In this document: positions 20,844 to 27,761 of the stretch, piece after piece
Numbering within the stretch: position 1 is the stretch's first letter
How the letters are laid out: every line of letters starts with the position of its first letter
DNA from: a virus
Virus record (IMG/VR): IMGVR_UViG_3300040806_000817
Location: 1-30,079 of that record
Length of the DNA stretch: 30,079 nt
Direction: 5' to 3' (one strand)
Program-made: the position numbers and the translations under genes
The notes under the pieces: generated by a model
What the model saw: only the letters and a program-made list of their open reading frames with translations
What the model was told of the DNA's origin: nothing
Databases searched by the model: none

Positions 20844-23114
20844 TTATGCTACGATATCAATAAATTTTGACAACATAATGCGGCTCGTTTTACGACCAGA
20901 GTTTGCTTTCTTGAAGGCAGTACGGATCACTGCTTTAGACGCATCATCAGCAACTTCAATTGCACCATTAGATGTCGCCAAATTCTTACCACCAAGAACA
21001 CCAAAGTAAGCACTATAACCATATTCTGGGATCAAACAGAACTTATCTTTTTTCATATTGTCCCAGAGTTGTTCCCGCTGTTGCCAATCAAGATCAGAAG
21101 TTGGAATCTCCCGCATTGCTTGTGGCTTGCGTGATGGAAGAATATGAAAGCCAATCACATTAGAACCCGTATGCTCACGGAGCATTTTAAGAAGTTGTGG
21201 AGTAGCAGGCTTTTTGTTGTCAAACCGATACCGCTTCTTTAGGACAGGATTTGTAATATAACATAGCGTTTTAGCTTCCCAGTAACCTCGAAAAGACAAT
21301 CGCTTTGTACATTTCTGGCCAGTGTCTTGACCATAAGAATTTTCATATGTTGACTGATAATCAAGAGCATGGCTTGCACCATCTGAAAGAAACACGGTGT
21401 TTACAATGTCAAGTCGATAGTTATTTTTGAAAATGTCATGGAGTACAAACGCTGACAGAATGGCATCATCAAGAGGAGTACCACCGAGCCACATTGAATG
21501 AGGAATATTGTAATATTCCGTATAAGGATCATAACGATTATCCCAGTAATTACCGACTGCGATAATACCCGAAGCCATAGTCTGAAATTCCGTGCGGCTC
21601 ATTTTACTTGAGAACAATTCTAGTAGCCGAAATTCATCTTGAAGACTAGCATCATTAATGGCGAAAAGTTGATGATTGATAAACTTATCGTGACTATCAC
21701 CTTTGCCGCGGCTAGCAAACTTATCACTAAAGGCATAAACCTCAAATGGGATTTGAACCTGCTTGCAAAACATTACAAGATTCAACAACTGGTCAATGGT
21801 GTGTTTCAACTGATCATTCATAGAACCAGACCAGTCAACAAACATCATCAAGCCATGACTCTTACCTTCAGGCACCACAGTCATTTTCTTGAATACGTCA
21901 TCACTGAACATATAGTTATTCATTTTGAGGGTATCAAGAACACCAGTTTTTGAAACAGTAGCCCGCTTATATTCAGCGGCTTTTTTCTTCATCTCAAATT
22001 CTTTGACCAAATAGTTAATAGTCTTTTTGTTGTTGATTTGAAACTGCTTAAACTTCTTCTGACCAAAACTTATAGCATCTTCATATTCATCAAACTCTGC
22101 AAGAACTTTCTTATAATCAACAATACGGTCAGTATAGAGGTTCTTTTTGAGATTGAGATTGATGTTTACAAACGTGGTATTCGGATCGCCACCAAATTCT
22201 TTGGTGATATTATCTGAAAGATTTTTGTCGGTGATTGATTCGGGACCAGCCCAGTCAGTGCCACCTTCATGTCCACTTGAGGTATCAGGTTTTTGCTCAC
22301 CTGATGTGTCTAGATCATCTTTGGATGAGGCACCAGAGCCGTTTTGATTATTTAGGTCGAACTGATCATCTTTTTCTGAAGTTCTCTCATAAGGGCTGGT
22401 TTCCTCTTCATCATCGCCTTCTGACGCCATGTTAGTCTCTGGTCGTATGTTCTTATCAGAACCGTATTCGCTACCATCGGAAGATTCTTCTTCATTACCG
22501 TAGTCCTCTGATTGCATTTGAGCCATAGCTTGAGATATTGCTTCCTGCTCTTGCTCTTGCTCTTCTACTGCTTTACCATAGAGTCGCTTGGCAATATCAA
22601 CTACTTCTTCAAAGGTTTCAACCTTCTCAATCTCACGGATCCAAGCCTTCTCTTCTTGATCGAACTGAACACCGACAGTTTGTCCGCACTTGAAGAACAC
22701 ATTAAGACGGTCGATCAGTTTGAAACTATTTATCTCATTCTCATCTTTACCGAAGAAACCATCAGCAAGCATTTTCTTATAAGATTGAATAAAGGGCTTA
22801 CGCAGACCAGGGTAACGGCGCTGGATCAGTTTTTCGATCCGAGCATCTTCTACAACATTCAGAAAAGACTGAAATCCATTACCACCTTCTTTGGCGGCGG
22901 TCATCCACTCTTCACCATCAGTATAGAGAGCATGGGCAACTTCGTGGCCGACCAAGTGATCATAGGTATAATTCTGCATGTCATCCCAAAGTGGGAGCGT
23001 CAGAATACGATCTTTTACGTTGAATGATGCGGTCTGGGTATTCTGGTGTACTACTGTAATATTTTCAGTAGCAAGCAGACGAGCCAGAACTTCTTTAGAC
23101 TGAATATTTACCAT
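20844..23114 (-). CDS. cobT: CobT-like protein with HExxH and VWA domains
   Basis: A 756-residue partner of the CobS-like ATPase. The N-terminal part has a zinc motif HEVAH at 57-61 with NVVEDARIE about 25 residues later, which looks like a gluzincin-type metallopeptidase site. The middle (about 190-310) is acidic, Gln/Ser-rich low complexity. The C-terminal half holds a von Willebrand A domain whose metal site DWSGSM is near 420. This matches CobT-like proteins of marine T4-like phages. The ATG at 23114 directly follows the leader element GTGATTCGCAA, with the ribosome site GAGAGG before that element, the reverse of the other leaders. Confidence 0.88.
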   Translation of the reverse strand: MVNIQSKEVLARLLATENITVVHQNTQTASFNVKDRILTLPLWDDMQNYTYDHLVGHEVAHALYTDGEEWMTAAKEGGNGFQSFLNVVEDARIEKLIQRRYPGLRKPFIQSYKKMLADGFFGKDENEINSFKLIDRLNVFFKCGQTVGVQFDQEEKAWIREIEKVETFEEVVDIAKRLYGKAVEEQEQEQEAISQAMAQMQSEDYGNEEESSDGSEYGSDKNIRPETNMASEGDDEEETSPYERTSEKDDQFDLNNQNGSGASSKDDLDTSGEQKPDTSSGHEGGTDWAGPESITDKNLSDNITKEFGGDPNTTFVNINLNLKKNLYTDRIVDYKKVLAEFDEYEDAISFGQKKFKQFQINNKKTINYLVKEFEMKKKAAEYKRATVSKTGVLDTLKMNNYMFSDDVFKKMTVVPEGKSHGLMMFVDWSGSMNDQLKHTIDQLLNLVMFCKQVQIPFEVYAFSDKFASRGKGDSHDKFINHQLFAINDASLQDEFRLLELFSSKMSRTEFQTMASGIIAVGNYWDNRYDPYTEYYNIPHSMWLGGTPLDDAILSAFVLHDIFKNNYRLDIVNTVFLSDGASHALDYQSTYENSYGQDTGQKCTKRLSFRGYWEAKTLCYITNPVLKKRYRFDNKKPATPQLLKMLREHTGSNVIGFHILPSRKPQAMREIPTSDLDWQQREQLWDNMKKDKFCLIPEYGYSAYFGVLGGKNLATSNGAIEVADDASKAVIRTAFKKANSGRKTSRIMLSKFIDIVA

Positions 23115-23172
23115 TTGCGAATCACCTCTCTCAATACCTTATGAATCTATCAGGATATCCTGATATTGTCAA
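23115..23172 (-). promoter_or_regulatory. sigma70-type promoter with GTGATTCGCAA element, altered order
   Basis: TTGACA (23172-23167), 17-bp spacer, -10 TAGATT (23149-23144). The spacer holds the palindrome ATCAGGATATCCTGAT. In the leader the ribosome site GAGAGG comes first and GTGATTCGCAA (23125-23115) runs straight into the ATG. The element is kept although the order is changed. Confidence 0.8.
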
Positions 23173-23181
23173 GCACTATTT

Positions 23182-23616
23182 TTAGTTATTACTAAAAAAT
23201 CTTGCTGATGATTTTTGATTACTGAAATCGTTGAAAATCATAGACTTCTTGCCATGACATAACTTACAGATCGTTTTGACGTTTTCTGGATTGTTGTTAT
23301 CGTGATCTCCGTCATAATGCTCAAGATCAAGGGCATTCAGCATACCTAACTCACGCCACGACTTCTTATCAACAGGACACTTCCACCCAAGATGAGAGTC
23401 ACTATTCTCACAGTAATCTTTCTTGTGAATGTTAATGCCTTCCATTGCTTTACCAAATTTTCCAGTAACACGGGCTTTGTAGCAAGTACCGCATTCGGTC
23501 TTGAATGACCAGTTTGCCCAAGCACGTACCTGCACATTGCGTGTACATCCTGGATTTACACATTGGGGAAGAGTATTGCCCTCTGAAAAGAATTTTTCTT
23601 TCATTGGTATTGGCAT
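23182..23616 (-). CDS. HNH endonuclease with zinc-finger-like N-terminus
   Basis: A 144-residue protein. The N-terminal half has paired Cys (CVNPGC near 19-24 and CGTCYK near 42-47), suggesting a zinc finger. The C-terminal half carries an HNH-type site: LDLEHYDGDHDNNNPENV (about 96-113) and then CKLCHGKK. Free-standing HNH genes in phages are often homing enzymes, but an early promoter and the shared leader suggest a regular early function such as DNA degradation or packaging help. GAGGAG lies seven bases before the ATG. Confidence 0.82.
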   Translation of the reverse strand: MPIPMKEKFFSEGNTLPQCVNPGCTRNVQVRAWANWSFKTECGTCYKARVTGKFGKAMEGINIHKKDYCENSDSHLGWKCPVDKKSWRELGMLNALDLEHYDGDHDNNNPENVKTICKLCHGKKSMIFNDFSNQKSSARFFSNN

Positions 23617-23631
23617 GTAGTTCTCCTCTTT

Positions 23632-23680
23632 TTGCGAATCACTATATGACTGTTATAGCAAAAAGAGGAGAGTTTGTCAA
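23632..23680 (-). promoter_or_regulatory. sigma70-type promoter with leader element and 14-bp inverted repeat
   Basis: TTGACA (23680-23675), 17-bp spacer, extended -10 TGC-TATAAC (23657-23652). The leader holds AGTGATTCGCAA (23643-23632) before AAAGAGGAG. A perfect 14-bp inverted repeat, TCTCCTCTTTTTGC (23671-23658) and GCAAAAAGAGGAGA (23635-23622), flanks the -10 and start and includes the ribosome binding site. Confidence 0.8.
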
Positions 23681-25215
23681 CCATTAAAATTGGTTTCTAG
23701 GCGCATACCATAATTATTTACGCCAGATTTGACTTTGAGACCCTTCTTATATTGAAGTTTATTCTTCTTGAACGGTCCATAGTCAACCCAGTGATGCCAT
23801 CTACCATATCGCCATACGACTCTTGCTACATCTGGGTGCATATCAGCCAGCATCTGTGATTTATTGATCGTGCCGTCTGTATTATAGCCTTCTTTATTGA
23901 TTTTTTCTGAATGTTCTGCGTGATAAAATTCTTCTGTATTGCCACCCTTCACTGTTTGGGTAGCCGCTTTGCCTTGCATAAATGCGTTGAATTGAACACA
24001 AACATCACCGTCTTTTAGAACTCTTAGACAAATATCTGTATCTTCGTTGTAACGACCACGCCAGCGATGCTTACAGTCATTACGAATCAGCAATGTTGAA
24101 TAAATGCGTGTGTTAGCAACAAATGGTGGATACTTCTGGTCTGGAGCGATGAAGAAACGATACTGTGGTCCAGAAATATAGACATTATCATATCTATCGA
24201 CAAAATCTTCCATCACACGAAAGCCTACACCAGATTCAAAGCGAATACGCATATTTTCATGTAGACGATAGAAATCACTGATATTATCATCTAGTACCCA
24301 GTGACTTGTAGCACCAATGCTAATAGAATGATCCCAAGCCCAGTTTCTTGCACGTCCCGGTCCATCACCATGATTTGAGAATGGAGCGACCAGAAGTGTC
24401 ACCATATCACGAATGCCAAAGTTATCCAATGCTTGATCATAATTCTCATAATCCTGAGGCTCAATCACAATATTGTGAGGGATACGCATCCGTGCGAGAG
24501 AGCGAGAGGTGTGCATAGATTCGTGCCTACCCTTCGATACAATATACATTGGATACTTTGGCAATGTATGCTCATCATCTTGTACCCAACGTAGAAGACG
24601 ATTAGCCGTGATATCAAGTTTTGGATGCCAGATTGCTTTAGATTTATTAGTCAGTTCTTGACCAATACGCTTTGCAAACTCTTTATAATCTGCTTCATTA
24701 CGAAACTTCATATGAACAGTACGAAATGGTGGATTATTCTCTTGTGTGAACTCGGGCATATCTACCCAATGTTCATGCCACTTCGCATTGACATCCACAA
24801 CTGATTCTTCAACTTCAACATCCAGCACCGTAGTAGATTTAGACTTTTTACGAGGCATAAGGTACTTCTTGTCAACTGTGATATTCGTGGGCTGATCTTC
24901 TTGGAAGAGAGCCGTTGAAGGATCAGCAAGTGGAAAAAATGTATCCTTAGTCTTGTAGTCTACTACTTGACCAATCTTAGAACAAAAGTCTGCCATATCA
25001 TTGACATTACGAAAGTGGACATAGACAACTTTATATACATCTGCATACTTGTCTTGTATACTGGCTTTCGTTCTATCGTGGAGAGCCTGATTAATCTCTT
25101 CGCCCACGAATTTGTCAAGTGTGGTCTTATACGAGTCTTCGATACGATTTGATGTATCAAGGTAGTTATCGTATGAGGCACTTTCTTCTACTACTGGTGC
25201 TGGTGTGTTTGTCAT
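23677..25215 (-). CDS. TET-associated-type glycosyltransferase (TAGT)
   Basis: A 512-residue protein. Two N-terminal repeats of one small domain lie near residues 63-97 (VYVHFRNVNDMADF) and 168-200 (VHMKFRNEADYKEF), each ending in a P-containing turn. The C-terminal domain (about 220-460) matches TAGT enzymes: YPMYIVSKGRHESMHTSR, IVIEPQDYENY, GPGRARNWAWDHSI and HWVLDDNISDFYR. TAGTs in phages attach sugars to 5-hydroxymethylpyrimidines in DNA, usually with a TET/JBP oxygenase. No TET gene is in this window; it may lie elsewhere, or the base may come from hydroxymethyl-dCTP. The start overlaps the kinase stop as ATGA. Confidence 0.82.
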   Translation of the reverse strand: MTNTPAPVVEESASYDNYLDTSNRIEDSYKTTLDKFVGEEINQALHDRTKASIQDKYADVYKVVYVHFRNVNDMADFCSKIGQVVDYKTKDTFFPLADPSTALFQEDQPTNITVDKKYLMPRKKSKSTTVLDVEVEESVVDVNAKWHEHWVDMPEFTQENNPPFRTVHMKFRNEADYKEFAKRIGQELTNKSKAIWHPKLDITANRLLRWVQDDEHTLPKYPMYIVSKGRHESMHTSRSLARMRIPHNIVIEPQDYENYDQALDNFGIRDMVTLLVAPFSNHGDGPGRARNWAWDHSISIGATSHWVLDDNISDFYRLHENMRIRFESGVGFRVMEDFVDRYDNVYISGPQYRFFIAPDQKYPPFVANTRIYSTLLIRNDCKHRWRGRYNEDTDICLRVLKDGDVCVQFNAFMQGKAATQTVKGGNTEEFYHAEHSEKINKEGYNTDGTINKSQMLADMHPDVARVVWRYGRWHHWVDYGPFKKNKLQYKKGLKVKSGVNNYGMRLETNFNG

Positions 25216-26000
25216 TTTAGTCCCATTTTTGCCCTGATCGCTGTGGCTGAAATATTTTCGACTTTTTCATCAAAATGCTCTTGTTCAATAGCATAGCCTA
25301 CTTTGCGACCGTAAGTAATGTTTACGATATTAGGTACAAGCATAATAACATATTCTTTACCGTGTGTAAAGCCATTTTCTGCTAATCCCTTAATAATATT
25401 TCGCTTCACTGTCTCAAAGTCAAAAGGATTGCTGTCATCCCATCCCTGTACGTCACGGACTTGAATAGCAACTTGACCAGTCTTTGCCAGACAACGCTCA
25501 AACAATGCTGTGTGACCATCGTGCCATGGCTGCCAACGGCCAAGCATCTGTACTGTCTCTTTACGCCATGAGAATGGCTGTAGATCGGCAACAATAGCAT
25601 CTGATTGTGCGTCTGATTCCATCTCTGTAAAGTGATAGTCAACTGACACTATACCACCATCATTGATAGGCACTTCAAACATTTTGTTGGTGTCTTCATA
25701 ACGACCATCCTCAATTGTATCCAACCAGATAGTAACATCGGCAGTTACGATATGGCGGTACTCTTGCTTAGGACATACAAAATCCAGAATAGCCCACTGC
25801 TTATCTGATTCAGCACCGAGAACTCGCATACGCTCTGCTTGACGTAAACGACCCTCTTCACTGAAATCCCAGTCATCAAACCGTTTACGGACTTCATCAG
25901 CATTGAAGTGATCTGCATCACCAAGTTTTTGTCGAATTTTGTTTGCTAGTGTGCTTTTACCTGACCCAGGTAGACCCATCACTAGAATAGTTTTAGCCAT
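25212..26000 (-). CDS. kinase-nucleotidyltransferase fusion
   Basis: A 262-residue two-domain protein. The first 140 residues form a P-loop kinase: GLPGSGKST at 9-17, then HFNADEVRKRF, as in adenylylsulfate kinase (CysC) and related small-molecule kinases. The second half is a nucleotidyltransferase: GRWQPWHDGHTALF near 155, the HxGH active site, and the C-terminal ISATAIR. The true start is MAKTILVMG at 26000 after AGGAGAAACAG; the longer frame overlaps the upstream gene. The likely products are activated phosphate or nucleotide-linked precursors. Its coupling to TAGT suggests, but does not prove, a role in DNA or glycan modification. Confidence 0.82.
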   Translation of the reverse strand: MAKTILVMGLPGSGKSTLANKIRQKLGDADHFNADEVRKRFDDWDFSEEGRLRQAERMRVLGAESDKQWAILDFVCPKQEYRHIVTADVTIWLDTIEDGRYEDTNKMFEVPINDGGIVSVDYHFTEMESDAQSDAIVADLQPFSWRKETVQMLGRWQPWHDGHTALFERCLAKTGQVAIQVRDVQGWDDSNPFDFETVKRNIIKGLAENGFTHGKEYVIMLVPNIVNITYGRKVGYAIEQEHFDEKVENISATAIRAKMGLK

Positions 26001-26169
26001 TATCTGTTTCTCCTCGTAGTTTATTTTCGGCTGTGTCAATTTCCTCTAAACGGCTCTTCATATATGCGATAGCCGTGTGAATATGACCAGTATCGTGTGG
26101 CTGTAATTTACTCTCTGCTACTTTAACTTCGTTGCTGAGAATTGCTCTCAAATCATCTATGTAACTCAT
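25993..26169 (-). CDS. 58-residue helical hypothetical protein
   Basis: A short ORF starting MSYIDDLRAILSNEVKVAES, fully helical by composition. It overlaps the next gene's start by eight bases and starts two bases after the cupin stop. Its AGGAGA near the 3' end serves the kinase gene. The fit between neighbours supports it, though its own ribosome site (GGAATTAATT) is weak. Confidence 0.62.
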   Translation of the reverse strand: MSYIDDLRAILSNEVKVAESKLQPHDTGHIHTAIAYMKSRLEEIDTAENKLRGETDNG

Positions 26170-26171
26170 AA

Positions 26172-26519
26172 TTAATTCCTTTCAAATCCAACGCTCTCAC
26201 GCTTGATATCATTGTGATTAAATTCTGCCCAATACAGTTCAAAGGCTACTGCATCTTCAAGGCATTCAAACTGATGAAGTACACCCGGTTTTACCTTAGT
26301 AAACTCACCCGGGCCAATAATTGTTTCATCAACCAAGTCATAGTCACTTTGCCATACACGAATCAGAAGTTTGCCTGACTCGACAAAAAAACCATTCCAT
26401 TTAAACTCATGTAGATGCTTAGAACAAACACCACCCGCTTTAGTCTCAATTCTATGGAACTCAAGAACACCATTTGCTTCAACAAGTTCTGTCTGTCCCC
26501 AAATTTTACCCGCTTTCAT
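26172..26519 (-). CDS. cupin-domain protein
   Basis: A 115-residue single cupin. The metal motif 1 is KHLHEFKWNGFFVESG (about 34-49: H, H and E ligands) and motif 2 is PGVLHQFECLED (about 78-89, one H). Mannose-6-phosphate isomerase- or sugar-epimerase-like cupins are the nearest by look. The start overlaps the deformylase stop by one base. Location beside kinase, nucleotidyltransferase and glycosyltransferase genes suggests sugar or nucleotide-sugar metabolism; substrate unknown. Confidence 0.82.
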   Translation of the reverse strand: MKAGKIWGQTELVEANGVLEFHRIETKAGGVCSKHLHEFKWNGFFVESGKLLIRVWQSDYDLVDETIIGPGEFTKVKPGVLHQFECLEDAVAFELYWAEFNHNDIKRESVGFERN

Positions 26520-27046
26520 TATGCTACTCTTCCCATATTTTTCTGTCTCAATTTATCAAGTTTTTTCTTTTTGCTAATTGCTTGCTCTAAATGAAATCTA
26601 TTTGCTTTCTTAGTATATAGGATTCCATCTAAGAGGTCTAACTGATGTTGAAATATTTTGCTGGTCAGACCACCAAACCTTATTGTATCAGTTACATTAT
26701 TTTCAGTTGTATATCTTGCTCTTATCGTTGAGTATCTTTTCATCTTAACATAAAGGCCTGGGAATGTCAAGCATTGTTCTTCCTCTATTTCAAGATCATT
26801 ATCTGACCAAGCAACAATTTTTGGATTGAACACTCCAGCGACACTATCAGGATCATTCCAATTGCCCATCACAAACACCCGCAAAGGAATACCACACTGA
26901 GGTGCAGACAAACTTGTGCCTCGGTTATGAATCATAGTATCTTTTAAATCTTGAAACAGTTCAATAGGGTCCGATACATTGAAGTCGAAAGGCGAACTGG
27001 CCATTTCTTTGATGCTGTTCTTCTCAATTAGTTTAAAAATACTCAT
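26519..27046 (-). CDS. peptide deformylase homologue with degenerate active site
   Basis: Peptide deformylase removes the N-formyl group of new proteins. This 175-residue homologue keeps motif 1 (GTSLSAPQCG, about 43-52) and motif 2 (EEQCLTFPG, with the metal-binding Cys). Motif 3, normally HExDH, reads HQLDLLDG (about 134-141): the catalytic Glu is Gln and the second metal His is Leu. The codons CAG and CTC are clear. Such an enzyme should not bind metal normally or catalyse the standard reaction. It may be a binding protein, a decoy, or a decaying gene. The start overlaps the methyltransferase stop as ATGA. Confidence 0.85.
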   Translation of the reverse strand: MSIFKLIEKNSIKEMASSPFDFNVSDPIELFQDLKDTMIHNRGTSLSAPQCGIPLRVFVMGNWNDPDSVAGVFNPKIVAWSDNDLEIEEEQCLTFPGLYVKMKRYSTIRARYTTENNVTDTIRFGGLTSKIFQHQLDLLDGILYTKKANRFHLEQAISKKKKLDKLRQKNMGRVA

Positions 27047-27582
27047 TCTGTTCTCCCATGAAACTTAGTTTCTAACACTGGCTCTGAAACAAATTTATAC
27101 CAGCAACAATTATCTTTACCAACACCAGTACTTCCTTCAATCCACTTAACTCTGCCAATACTAATAATATCAGAGCAATGTTTCATATATGGTGCTGATT
27201 GCTTTGTGTGCATCCAGTCAGAATCAAATAGTAGCCATGTTGTCATCTTCTCGTTGAATACAAAATGCTCAATGAATGGATGTAATATCTTTCTGTCCCA
27301 TGGTGGATTTGTAATTACACAGCCAGATTCAAATAACTCTTCGTAGCCAACATCTCTAAAATCATCTTGTAATATACCTTTACTCTGTGGTTCAATGTCA
27401 CTAGCCCACATGCAGATAGCATCAGTCTCTTCTTCAAGAATGTGAATTAGACGACCATCACCAGCACACGGTTCAGCAAATCTAACTGCTTCGGGTAGAT
27501 GAGGTAGTAATGGTAATACTGCCGCTAATGGTGTAGGATAGAAATCTCTTTCTACTCTTTGAAATGCGCTTCTTTTACCCAT
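27043..27582 (-). CDS. DNA adenine methyltransferase-like protein
   Basis: A 179-residue SAM-dependent methyltransferase. The DFYPTP segment near 13 and AEPCAGDGRL (about 35-44) form the SAM site, and CVITNPPWDRK (about 87-97) contains the NPPW motif of N6-adenine methyltransferases. The C-terminal WIEGSTGVGKDNCCWY fits phage Dam-like enzymes. No obvious target-recognition domain is present, so the site preference cannot be read. It may protect phage DNA from restriction. It overlaps the upstream gene by 31 bases. Confidence 0.82.
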   Translation of the reverse strand: MGKRSAFQRVERDFYPTPLAAVLPLLPHLPEAVRFAEPCAGDGRLIHILEEETDAICMWASDIEPQSKGILQDDFRDVGYEELFESGCVITNPPWDRKILHPFIEHFVFNEKMTTWLLFDSDWMHTKQSAPYMKHCSDIISIGRVKWIEGSTGVGKDNCCWYKFVSEPVLETKFHGRTE

Positions 27583-27761
27583 ACTTCTCTAACCATTGTA
27601 AATTGTAAATCACTTCTAGTTTTTCCATGATACTCTCTAATTTTTCTGAGAGCCTCATCTTCATCTTTACCTCTCGACCAGACTTCATAGCCACCTCTCA
27701 TAAAATCAAACTCAAGTTGATCAGGAGGGTCTATCTCTATTCTGATAAGAAAGAATCTCAT
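27552..27761 (-). CDS. small hypothetical protein after gp46
   Basis: A 69-residue protein starting MRFFLIRIEIDPPDQ, alpha/beta by appearance, with a DEDEALRKIREYHG helix (about 33-46). The start overlaps the gp46 stop as ATGA, so it is coupled to gp46, and the end overlaps the methyltransferase gene by 31 bases. No family recognised. Confidence 0.68.
   Translation of the reverse strand: MRFFLIRIEIDPPDQLEFDFMRGGYEVWSRGKDEDEALRKIREYHGKTRSDLQFTMVREVWVKEAHFKE

Noticed and set aside
22512-23027. 171-codon plus-strand open frame opposite the CobT-like gene
   Set aside because: It is the antisense of a strongly supported coding region with clear HExxH and VWA domains. Its composition is the complement of acidic low-complexity codons.
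26742-26770. TTGACA-17-TAAGAT inside the peptide deformylase gene
   Set aside because: The -10 matches only four of six consensus bases, and the downstream gene is more than 200 bases away. It is too weak to list as a promoter.
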